Notes under the pieces: model-generated | What the model was told of the DNA's origin: nothing | Database searches by the model: none | Seen by the model: only the letters and a program-made list of their open reading frames with translations | Origin: Lactobacillaceae bacterium | Lineage (GTDB): Bacteria; Bacillota; Bacilli; Lactobacillales; Lactobacillaceae | Assembly: GCA_031282325.1 (NCBI GenBank) | Contig: JAITDY010000035.1 | Location: 1 to 5,830 of the forward strand | DNA length: 5,830 nt | Direction of reading: 5' to 3' | Shown here: positions 1-5,830 of the stretch, piece by piece | How positions within the stretch are numbered: position 1 is the stretch's first letter | How the letters are laid out: every line of letters begins with the position of its first letter | Translations under genes and position numbers: made by a program

Positions 1-484
<484 letters not shown>

Positions 485-652
485 AGTTTAGTATTATTAA
501 TTAAATATTTATATTTAGTTAATAAAATAGTGAATTTGTTAGGTTCAATTTAAACGCTTTGTTTATAAGAAAGATATTGCGATATTACTATTCAATTATC
601 AGTGGATAAGTATGGATGAATAATTCATATCACTGATCATAGCAATATGAAG
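485..652 (+). other. 23S-5S spacer with long foldable stem
   Basis: The spacer holds no tRNA. Its second half can fold into an interrupted stem just 5' of the 5S: ATATTGC (574-580) pairs with GCAATAT (642-648), ATCAGTG (598-604) pairs with CACTGAT (631-637), and ATGAA/TTCAT (616-620/624-628) forms an inner hairpin. This stem would sit immediately before the mature 5S 5' end, so a role in precursor processing is plausible but inferred. Confidence 0.6.
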
Positions 653-769
653 TGTCGTGTTTCTGGCATTGAGGTCACACCTGTTCCCATCTCGAACACA
701 GAAGTTAAGCTCAATCGCGCCGAATGTACTTGGAGGTATGCTTCCTGGAAGACTAGGGCAATGCGACGC
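653..769 (+). rRNA. rrf: 5S ribosomal RNA
   Basis: The conserved core CCTGTTCCCATCTCGAACAC with AGAAGTTAAGC following identifies 5S rRNA. Terminal helix I forms between 653-660 (TGTCGTGT) and 761-768 (ATGCGACG), with several G-U pairs; this sets the ends to within one or two bases and gives ~117 nt, the normal length. It lies in the usual 23S-5S order and is followed directly by a terminator, so this rRNA operon has no trailing tRNA cluster here. The body sequence seems closest to the Leuconostoc-type 5S, which is recalled rather than aligned. Confidence 0.96.
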
Positions 770-787
770 ATACATAACAATTATTAA

Positions 788-828
788 GTAAAACCCTCTA
801 TTAATAAATATAGAGGGTTTTTATTTAA
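788..828 (+). terminator. Intrinsic terminator of the rRNA operon
   Basis: A 12-bp stem, AAAACCCTCTAT (790-801) with ATAGAGGGTTTT (810-821), encloses an 8-nt A/T loop. It is followed by a T-rich tail (TTTTATTT), the form of a Rho-independent terminator. It lies ~20 nt after the 5S. Confidence 0.93.
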
Positions 829-1078
829 CTTAATTACTAATAGTTAACTTCTCTTACAAACTTTAAAATTCTTGTTTATTTTAGATTGAAATATTTATTA
901 GCTTAATTTATGATTCTTTTTCTTACTAGTAGTATCTTTAATATTGAATTTAAGTTATCTTTTTATATCATTCTTTAATAATTTTCATGTATCTATATTA
1001 TTACGTTAGATAATAAAAGCTGTCTTCTCTAAAACTCCATTACACTTACAAGGTTGATTAGAACAATTTGATTAAAGC

Positions 1079-1112
1079 AATTAATTTATTATTAGTGAAT
1101 AATAAATTAATT
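1079..1112. repeat. Perfect 15-bp inverted repeat, AGTG loop
   Basis: AATTAATTTATTATT (1079-1093) is the exact reverse complement of 1098-1112, separated by the 4-nt loop AGTG. The arms are made only of A and T. There is no T-run typical of a terminator, so its role is unknown; it could be a cruciform-forming site or a remnant of a mobile-element end. Confidence 0.85.
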
Positions 1113-1120
1113 CAATCTAG

Positions 1121-1155
1121 ATCAATTCAAAGATCAATTCAAAGATCAATTTAAG
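1121..1155. repeat. 12-bp tandem repeat, about 2.9 copies
   Basis: ATCAATTCAAAG is present at 1121-1132 and 1133-1144, followed by a degenerate partial copy ATCAATTTAAG at 1145-1155. It begins 8 bp after the inverted repeat at 1079-1112. The period is not a multiple of three times a clear frame, and no ORF covers it. It could be an iteron-like protein-binding array or slippage product. Confidence 0.85.
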
Positions 1156-1231
1156 TTGTTTAAGTCTTTATAGTTTAGTTTTATCTATCTATTTATTTTT
1201 GTTGTAAAAACGTTCGTATTGATAAATTAAA

Positions 1232-1582
1232 ATGAAAGGATTTTCACTAACTTTTAAATAAAAAGATGTTTTTAGAAAAAGTTTGTATTACAATTAGGAC
1301 ACGCTATTTACCAAGTACACCTTAATTGAAAATTCGATTAAATATAGCATTATTTTTTCATTAAGTTTTTTATTTGGAATTATTTCTGTTTACATTGGAT
1401 TTAGATATTTTGGTTTTTTGCTAGTAATGATTTTATAAATTATAAATTTTTGAAGGAAAGAGTGGAAAATGGAAAATATAATGCGACAAGTATATTTACT
1501 ATTTATGATAATTGTATGCATTAATTTATTTTTGCAACAGCGTTATTTTTTGAAGAATAACTCAAAAAATTTTAATATTTAA
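1232..1582 (+). pseudogene. Possible decayed membrane-protein gene(s)
   Basis: One reading frame runs from ATG 1232 with stops at 1259 (TAA), 1295 (TAG), 1436 (TAA), 1451 (TGA) and 1580 (TAA). Between stops it encodes a hydrophobic segment typical of a membrane helix (1340-1435, including SIIFSLSFLFGIISVYIGF). A second start in the same frame, ATG 1469, has an SD-like AAGGA at 1454-1458, 10 nt upstream, and begins another hydrophobic stretch (MENIMRQVYLLFMIIVCINL). A further hydrophobic stretch (FFISVIALIIIYIGFIQK) sits in another frame at ~1606-1660. A plausible reading is one or two small membrane or permease genes upstream of the ABC ATPase relic, ruined by nonsense changes. In DNA this AT-rich, hydrophobic reading can arise by chance, so the call is tentative. 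Confidence 0.4.
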
Positions 1583-1715
1583 TATTAATTTTTAGTGCAT
1601 TATCTTTTTTATCAGCGTAATTGCATTAATTATTATTTATATCGGTTTTATTCAAAAATGAAAAAATTAGATACTTCAATTAACAATAATTTTTATAATG
1701 ATATAAATGTGATTT

Positions 1716-1986
1716 GAATATTATTTTTTCAAGTAAATATCTAAAGGAATGCAACGGAAATTATTAGCCTTAGTTGCTTTTTTATTTTGCTAAATATTAT
1801 TATTTATGACGAAAATGTAGAAAATATTGAATTTTAAGTGAAACGATAATTAAAATTTTAAATTATTCTAAAAAAATTTCCAAAATTTATGAAATAATTT
1901 TTATTTTTATCTCCGATAATCCATTGATCAATAAAACAATTAAAAAACATTTAATTATTTCTAATGGAATCATTAAAGATAATTAA
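1716..1986 (+). pseudogene. ABC transporter ATPase, C-terminal relic
   Basis: Three reading frames together rebuild the C-terminal half of an ABC ATPase. Frame one, at 1740-1790, gives the signature region SKGMQRKLLALVAFLFC. Frame two, at 1790-1834, gives LNIIIYDENVENIEF, which matches Walker B (IIIYDE) and the D-loop. Frame three, at 1837-1983, gives ETIIKIL, then IFISDNP at the H-switch (His replaced by Asp at 1915-1917), then HLIISNGIIKDN, like the usual C-terminal 'ii.nGkii' strand, and a TAA at 1984-1986. The spacings fit the family: signature Gly to Walker B Asp is 62 nt (~21 residues), and Walker B to H-switch is ~36 residues. There are at least two frameshifts and an in-frame TAA at 1734. 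I cannot find Walker A, so the N-terminal half is deleted or unrecognisable. It is not functional. The SKGM-type signature suggests an exporter-type (ABC-2) ATPase. Confidence 0.8.
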
Positions 1987-2024
1987 TTAGTATTTATTAT
2001 TTTTTATACATAGTAATTTTAAAA

Positions 2025-2052
2025 TTGAAATACGAACAAAATTTCGTATAAT
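2025..2052 (+). promoter_or_regulatory. Sigma-A promoter of the polymerase operon
   Basis: The -35 TTGAAA (2025-2030) and -10 TATAAT (2047-2052) are separated by 16 bp. Transcription would be expected to start 6-8 nt after the -10, at about 2058-2060, which coincides with the ATG at 2060. The transcript is therefore probably leaderless, consistent with the absence of any Shine-Dalgarno sequence before the polymerase gene. Confidence 0.85.
2031..2048. promoter_or_regulatory. LexA-type SOS box inside the promoter
   Basis: TACGAA (2031-2036) and TTCGTA (2043-2048) form perfect inverted arms. The core CGAAC-AAAA-TTTCG (2033-2046) differs by one base from the Gram-positive LexA box CGAAC-N4-GTTCG. 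It fills the space between -35 and -10 and touches the -10, so a bound repressor would block RNA polymerase. A translesion polymerase is a classic SOS target. The repressor could be LexA or an HdiR-like relative; its gene is not in the window. Confidence 0.82.
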
Positions 2053-2059
2053 AATAAAC

Positions 2060-3343
2060 ATGTATGATTATCGTTTTGAAGAACAAAATCGAGTCAATTT
2101 CATTGTTGACATGCGCTCTTTTTATGCATCATTAGAAATACAATCATTAGGTTTGGACCTATTAACGACTCCTTTAGTAGTTGTCTCGAAAAGAGAAAAT
2201 GATGGTAGTGGTTTAGTTATGAGCGCTTCTCCTGCTGCAAAGAAAATTTTTGGCATAAAAAACGTGATGCGAGCTAGAGAATTACCTCGTGATTCTAAAT
2301 TATTAATAGCTGAGCCTAGAATGGAATACTATATTCAAAAGAATTTACAAATAAATGAAATATTTAATCGATATGCTGCTTTTGAACAAATATATCCTTA
2401 TTCTATTGATGAATCTCTAATAGATATGACATATTCTTGGAAGTTATTTGGCATTAATTATAGAGAAGTTGCGTCTAAAATTCAAACTGATATAAAAAAA
2501 GAAATCGGGATAAATGCAACTATTGGAATAGCTCCAACTTTATCTTTAGCAAAAATTGCTTTAGATATTGAAGCAAAAAACAACGTTGATCATATAGCTG
2601 AATGGGATTTTTCACAAGTTCCCAATAAATTATGGAATATAAGCAATTTGAATCAAGTTTGGTCTATTGGAAAAAATACCGCTACTAAATTAAACGCTAT
2701 GGGTATTTTTAATATGTATGATTTGGCTCATACCGATCCGCAAAAACTTATTAAAGAATTTAAATCAAGAGGAGCAACACTTTTTGCCCTTGCATGGGGC
2801 GTAGACAGGAGTATTATTAATCAAGAAAAAAAATCAAAAGAGCATGGGATTGGTAATTCTCAAGTACTTCCAAAAGATTATTCAAATAAACAAGAAATAG
2901 AATTAATTATAAGGGAAATTACTGATCATATAATTATGAGAGTCCGAAAAAGAAATACGCAAATAAATTTGATATCAATTAGTGGTAAATATTCAATGAA
3001 CGTAGGTGGCAAATTTGGAAAACAAAAAAAGTTAAATCATCATACTATAAATAGAAATGAAATAATCGCAGAAATAATTTCATTATTTAAACAGGTTTGG
3101 AATGGAAAACCAGTTAGAATAATTAATATATATGTTGGTGGTCTAAAAACTATTAATTACGAACAAGGTAATCTTTTTGAGAGTTTTAAAGAAGAAGAAA
3201 AAGAAAATGAGCAACAAAAAATTATTAATTCAATTCAGGCAAAATTTGGCTTTAAATCCATTTTTAGAGCCAGTAGCAAATTAGAAGCAGGAACTGCTTT
3301 ATATCGTGCTGGATTAGTAGGAGGACATAAGGCAAAAAAATAA
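2060..3343 (+). CDS. uvrX: Y-family translesion DNA polymerase (UvrX/UmuC type)
   Basis: This predicted error-prone polymerase copies past damaged template bases (427 aa, normal length). Visible motifs: D17 in IVDMRSFYASLE, with F21-Y22 at the steric-gate position; D117-E118 in YSIDES, completing the metal-binding triad; the palm/finger region to ~190; a helix-hairpin-helix-like stretch at ~198-227 (NQVWSIGKNTATKL); and a little-finger domain at ~265-365. QGNLF (369-373) fits the sliding-clamp binding consensus. The C-terminus, ending RAGLVGGHKAKK, and the YolD gene behind it point to the Gram-positive UvrX/YqjW branch rather than DinB. The start at 2060 is set by D17 near the N-terminus and by the -10 only 7 nt upstream; there is no SD. 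A LexA-type box in the promoter indicates SOS control. The exact subfamily name is by resemblance. Confidence 0.95.
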   Translation: MYDYRFEEQNRVNFIVDMRSFYASLEIQSLGLDLLTTPLVVVSKRENDGSGLVMSASPAAKKIFGIKNVMRARELPRDSKLLIAEPRMEYYIQKNLQINEIFNRYAAFEQIYPYSIDESLIDMTYSWKLFGINYREVASKIQTDIKKEIGINATIGIAPTLSLAKIALDIEAKNNVDHIAEWDFSQVPNKLWNISNLNQVWSIGKNTATKLNAMGIFNMYDLAHTDPQKLIKEFKSRGATLFALAWGVDRSIINQEKKSKEHGIGNSQVLPKDYSNKQEIELIIREITDHIIMRVRKRNTQINLISISGKYSMNVGGKFGKQKKLNHHTINRNEIIAEIISLFKQVWNGKPVRIINIYVGGLKTINYEQGNLFESFKEEEKENEQQKIINSIQAKFGFKSIFRASSKLEAGTALYRAGLVGGHKAKK

Positions 3344-3474
3344 TGACTGATGAAGATTTCGATAAAATTGTTTATGAATTTTTCGCAAACTATACAGACC
3401 CCGGTATGAAAAAATGGGGTGGGTTTCGATTAAGTGAGCATATTGAAAAAATAGAAGGAGATAAAAATAATTAA
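3343..3474 (+). CDS. YolD-like small protein
   Basis: This 43-codon gene starts at the ATG of TAATG, overlapping the polymerase stop by 1 nt, which suggests translational coupling. AAGG at 3329-3332 and GGAGG at 3320-3324 lie upstream as possible SD elements. The protein contains YTDPGMKKWGGFRLSEHIEKI (written here as residues 17-37; key residues D19, G21, K24, W25, F28, L30, S31, E32, H33). This matches the core of YolD-like proteins, which usually read D-R-G-x-x-K-W-x-x-F-x-L-S-E-H. Here the usual Arg of DRG is Pro (P20). YolD genes sit next to uvrX/yqjW in Bacillus and have been proposed, on genomic context, to be a UmuD-like partner of the polymerase; the biochemical role is not settled. 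The assignment rests on motif and position together. Confidence 0.8.
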   Translation: MTDEDFDKIVYEFFANYTDPGMKKWGGFRLSEHIEKIEGDKNN

Positions 3475-3490
3475 CTGTTAAAATTAAAAC

Positions 3491-4867
3491 ATGGAAAATT
3501 TAATTATTGCTACCGATGCATATAAATTTACACATCATTTGCAATATCCAAAAGGATTGACAAAAATGTATTCCTACGGAGAAGCTAGAACTGGTGGAAG
3601 ATTTAATGTTATCTCTTGGTTTGGATTACAAATTTTAGTTAAGCAATTAGCTGAAACTAAATTCACCCAAGAAATGGTTGATGAAGCAGCTGAGTTGTCT
3701 CGTTCCGTTTTTGGCAGTGATGCTTTTTTTAACCGAGCTGCTTGGGAAAAAGTTGTGAAAATAGGATATTTGCCGATTAAAATAAAATCATTGCCTGAAG
3801 GAATGAATGTTCCTGCAGGAACACCCTTATTTACTATAGAATCCACTCAATCTTGGTTTGCTACTGCGTTAAATTCATTAGAAACATTTTTAATGCATGT
3901 CTGGTATCCAAGTACAATTGCTACTAATTCTATGAATATTAAATTAGATTTAATACCTCTTTTTGAAAAAACTGGTGATGTAAATAATATTGAATTAGCG
4001 GTTAATGATTTTGGATTGCGGGGAGCTACTAGTTTGGAATCAGGAAAACGAGGCGGGGCAGGTCACTTATTGCATTTTCGTGGAACTGATAATTTGGCTG
4101 CAGATCAGTTAATTTCTGATGTTTACGATTTCAAAGGTCGCGGTTTATCGGTTTGGGCAACAGAACATTCAGTAGCAACTTCATACGGATACGATCATGG
4201 AGAATTTGATTATGTAAATGCTCAATTAGATAGAGCCGATGACTCCGCAATAGTGTCTATCGTTATAGATTCCTATGATTCAATCAATTTTATTTTGAAT
4301 GTTATTGGCAGTCTAGAAATAAAGCAAAAAATTCAAAATAAAAAAGGTAGAGTAGTTTTAAGGCCGGATTCTGGTGAACCTAAAAAAATAGATTTAGAAA
4401 TATTAGAATTATTAGAAAAAATTTTTGGATCAACAGTAAATGAAAAAGGTTATAAGCTATTGAATTATAATGTTGGAATAATTCAAGGTGACGGAATGAA
4501 ACGCGAAACAATTGTGGAATTATATGAACATATTATAGAAGCTGGATGGAGTGCAGATAATCTAGTTGTTGGATCTGGTGGCGGATTATTGCAAGAGGAT
4601 TTCACAAGAGATACAGAAAGATTCGCTATCAAGGCTAGTTATGTAGAATTTGATGATGGTCGAAAAATTAACCTAAAAAAACAACCCAAACAAGATTTAA
4701 GTAAAACTTCTAAATCTGGAAGATTTAAAGTTATTAGAAATGAAACCGGTCATATAGTGACCAAACAATTTAGTGATGAAGGTGAAGACTTGTTAAGAAC
4801 TTTATATGAAGATGGACAATTTTTTCCAGATACATTCGAAAATATTTTAACTAGAAGAAAATACTAA
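3491..4867 (+). CDS. nadV: Nicotinamide phosphoribosyltransferase (NAMPT/NadV)
   Basis: The enzyme joins nicotinamide to PRPP, giving NMN and pyrophosphate in one-step NAD+ salvage in the cytoplasm. It has 458 aa, close to human NAMPT (491), with collinear motifs. Y11 (ATDAYKFTH) matches human Y18; F174 and R177 (NDFGLRG) match F193 and R196; D200 (GTD) matches D219; S220-V221 match S241-V242; H226 (TEHS) matches the phosphorylated H247; R291 and D293 (RPDSGEP) match R311 and D313; QGDG (332-335) and GSGGGLLQ (361-368) form the phosphate-binding end. D200 is the residue linked to nicotinamide rather than nicotinate use, so I favour NAMPT over PncB. The start is fixed by conserved residues and an in-frame TAA just upstream (3485-3487). 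There is no good SD; the gene lies 16 nt after yolD with a terminator behind it, so it probably shares the SOS-controlled transcript. Confidence 0.95.
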   Translation: MENLIIATDAYKFTHHLQYPKGLTKMYSYGEARTGGRFNVISWFGLQILVKQLAETKFTQEMVDEAAELSRSVFGSDAFFNRAAWEKVVKIGYLPIKIKSLPEGMNVPAGTPLFTIESTQSWFATALNSLETFLMHVWYPSTIATNSMNIKLDLIPLFEKTGDVNNIELAVNDFGLRGATSLESGKRGGAGHLLHFRGTDNLAADQLISDVYDFKGRGLSVWATEHSVATSYGYDHGEFDYVNAQLDRADDSAIVSIVIDSYDSINFILNVIGSLEIKQKIQNKKGRVVLRPDSGEPKKIDLEILELLEKIFGSTVNEKGYKLLNYNVGIIQGDGMKRETIVELYEHIIEAGWSADNLVVGSGGGLLQEDFTRDTERFAIKASYVEFDDGRKINLKKQPKQDLSKTSKSGRFKVIRNETGHIVTKQFSDEGEDLLRTLYEDGQFFPDTFENILTRRKY

Positions 4868-4880
4868 AAATGAAATCTAG

Positions 4881-4910
4881 ATAAAAAGCTTCCTGTAGGA
4901 AGCTTTTTAT
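4881..4910. terminator. Bidirectional intrinsic terminator
   Basis: A perfect 13-bp stem, ATAAAAAGCTTCC (4881-4893) with its reverse complement at 4898-4910, encloses the loop TGTA. On the plus strand the 3' arm ends in TTTTTAT, and on the minus strand the same. It lies 13 nt after the nadV stop. The stop codon of the converging minus-strand gene (4907-4909) is inside the stem, so one hairpin serves both transcripts. Confidence 0.92.
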
Positions 4911-5173
4911 CTTCCAACAGCAAGGATTATGGCAGTGGAATTAATTTTCGAGCATAACCATTCAGGATCGTCATTAACAATTTTATCTATAGGAATTGTG
5001 CGCATAGCAATTTGATCGCCATCAGGTAATTTCCCATATGGTAAATTTTTTATATAATTATCAACTAATTTTTCGGGAATAATTTCGGTTGAATTAGTTT
5101 TTCTGGTAGCTATTATTTGGGTTTTGCCTTCTTTATATATATGAACGATAATATTTAAAAATTCTTTTTTCAT
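4907..5173 (-). CDS. Hypothetical protein, 88 aa
   Basis: I do not recognise this family. The gene reads from ATG (complement of 5171-5173) to TAA inside the shared terminator, converging on nadV. The protein is small and soluble-looking: no signal peptide, no membrane helix, no cysteine motif (one Cys, in EWLCSK). An N-terminal stretch with a strand-like look (NIIVHIYKEGKTQIIATRK) is followed by a middle part rich in charged residues (KLPDGDQIAMRTIPIDKIVNDDPEWL) and a short hydrophobic end (STAIILAVGR). In favour of a real gene: an open frame of this length in AT-rich DNA, ordinary amino acid makeup, and a terminator placed exactly at its end. Against: no SD upstream of the ATG. An in-frame TAA lies just upstream, so the start cannot move far. 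Confidence 0.7.
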   Translation of the reverse strand: MKKEFLNIIVHIYKEGKTQIIATRKTNSTEIIPEKLVDNYIKNLPYGKLPDGDQIAMRTIPIDKIVNDDPEWLCSKINSTAIILAVGR

Positions 5174-5363
5174 AATATTATTTTAATATAAACACACTTT
5201 TGGAATAAAGTTTTCTGTGAATGATAAAATAAATGATTACAGAATAATAAATTTATTATATTTATTAGGATTAGTTTTATTTATTTTCTTATGATTGAGT
5301 TTTAAGTTGGGATTAGTTATAAGTATTATTTTGCATACAATGATAAAATAAAATTTAATTATT
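5174..5363. promoter_or_regulatory. Divergent AT-rich intergenic region with repeats
   Basis: This region must hold promoters for the minus-strand gene and the permease. A candidate permease promoter is TTAGTT (5313-5318), 17 bp, TACAAT (5336-5341). Repeated words are AATGATAAAATAAA at 5220-5233 and 5339-5352, and GGATTAGTT at 5268-5276 and 5310-5318 (42 bp apart, about four helix turns). Inverted arms TTCTGT (5213-5218) and ACAGAA (5239-5244) are 20 bp apart, and ATAATAAATTTATTAT (5244-5259) is a perfect palindrome. Some could be operators; in such AT-rich DNA some will be chance. Confidence 0.4.
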
Positions 5364-5830
5364 ATGAAAGATATTTTTAGAAAACAAAGCATTGAAACAT
5401 ATTTAAATGCTGATAAAAAATTACCAAGAGTATTAAGGGTAAGAGATTTAATTGCTCTAGGAGTTGGGGCTGTTATAGGAACAGGTATTTTTATTTTGCC
5501 TGGTCATGAAGCTGCTAATAATGCTGGGCCAGCTGTCTCTATTGCTTTTCTTTTAGCTGCTTTAATTTCAGGATTAGCTGGAATGGCATATGCTGAATTA
5601 TCATCAGCAATGCCTGTAGCGGGATCTGCTTATTCGTTTGGAAATATATTATTTGGTGAAATTGTTGGCTGGTTATTGGGTTGGTCTTTAATCTTGGAAT
5701 ATTTTTTAGCCGTTTCAGCTATTGCAACTGGATTTGCTGCTTATTTAAATCACATTTTAAGTCAGATAGGAATTGCAATTCCAAAATATTTAACGGTTGG
5801 TCCATTGAATGGTGGCACAATAAATTTGAT
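5364..5830 (+). CDS. APC-family amino acid permease, N-terminal part (partial)
   Basis: Only the first 155 codons are present; the gene runs off the window. The protein is a membrane transporter of the amino acid-polyamine-organocation superfamily, probably the cationic amino acid transporter (YfnA-like) group. The N-terminal cytoplasmic tail (1-27, basic) is followed by TM1 with the unwound motif GAVIGTGIF (35-43), which binds the substrate backbone in this superfamily. Next come TM2 (~57-77) and the conserved YAELSSAMPVAGSAY (76-90), with E78 and the P84-x-x-G87 turn. TM3 is ~95-120 (GEIVGWLLGWSLILEY, typical of this group), and TM4 begins near 117-132. About 12 helices are expected in the full protein. 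The start at 5364 fits the family N-terminus; no strong SD precedes it. Substrate cannot be fixed from this part. Confidence 0.93.
   Translation, partial: MKDIFRKQSIETYLNADKKLPRVLRVRDLIALGVGAVIGTGIFILPGHEAANNAGPAVSIAFLLAALISGLAGMAYAELSSAMPVAGSAYSFGNILFGEIVGWLLGWSLILEYFLAVSAIATGFAAYLNHILSQIGIAIPKYLTVGPLNGGTINL

Larger units (their letters stand above)
830..1231. other. AT-rich gene-free region after the rRNA operon
   Basis: No intact gene is visible on either strand, and stops are dense in all frames. It includes an inverted repeat and a tandem repeat, listed separately. On the minus strand, 1016-1069 decodes as a short open stretch with a Cys-rich look (CSNQPCKCNGVLEKTAFII, then stop). Another minus-strand stretch near 850-960 is lysine/asparagine-rich. 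These could be remains of a decayed minus-strand gene, but I recognise no family. Confidence 0.5.

Noticed and set aside
1079..1112. Inverted repeat as an intrinsic terminator
   Set aside because: The stem has no G-C pairs and no T-run follows, and no gene ends there.
1201..1234. SOS box and promoter before ATG 1232 (ACGTTCGTA)
   Set aside because: Only one half-site (GTTCG, 1212-1216) is present, the opposite half is TGTAA, and -35/-10 elements are poor.
770..2024. tRNA genes or CRISPR array after the rRNA operon
   Set aside because: No tRNA-like T-loop (GGTTCRANNCC) or cloverleaf was seen, and the only tandem repeat has no spacers.
3443..3490. Separate promoter for nadV
   Set aside because: TTGAAA (3443-3448) and TAAAAT (3479-3484) exist but are not at a usable spacing; shared transcription from the polymerase promoter is simpler.
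3574..3846. 90-codon minus-strand open frame
   Set aside because: It is antisense to the well-supported nadV gene and has no features of its own.

Overview
The window comes from an AT-rich Gram-positive bacterium of the Lactobacillales. The basis is the Firmicute-type 23S 3' end, the 5S sequence, and the neighbouring gene families (a Gram-positive UvrX-type polymerase with YolD, and a YfnA-type permease). A Leuconostoc/Oenococcus-like lineage is my best guess from the 5S, but this is a memory-based inference and is weak.

Layout. Bases 1-484 are the last ~480 nt of 23S rRNA. They align with E. coli positions from about 2413 onward, with no indels as far as the sarcin-ricin loop. A ~168 bp spacer with a long foldable stem leads to 5S rRNA (~653-769), then a strong intrinsic terminator (790-826) that closes the rRNA operon; no tRNA follows. 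Bases ~830-2023 have no intact gene. They hold an A/T-only 15-bp inverted repeat (1079-1112), a 12-bp tandem repeat (1121-1155), a possible decayed membrane-protein region (1232-1582) and a clear relic of an ABC-transporter ATPase (~1716-1986).

The functional core is 2025-4910. A strong promoter (TTGAAA-16-TATAAT) carries a near-consensus LexA/SOS box in its spacer. It reads into a UvrX/UmuC-type Y-family translesion polymerase whose ATG lies about where transcription should start, so the mRNA is probably leaderless. A 43-codon YolD-like gene overlaps the polymerase stop by 1 nt. After a 16-nt gap comes a NadV-type nicotinamide phosphoribosyltransferase, and a perfect 13-bp hairpin terminator ends the unit. 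This reads as one damage-inducible transcript joining lesion bypass to NAD+ salvage from nicotinamide; the functional link is inference.

The terminator is symmetric and also serves an unrecognised 88-codon gene converging on the minus strand (4907-5173). After a divergent AT-rich intergenic region comes the 5' part of an APC-family amino acid permease (5364 to the window end), cut by the window edge.
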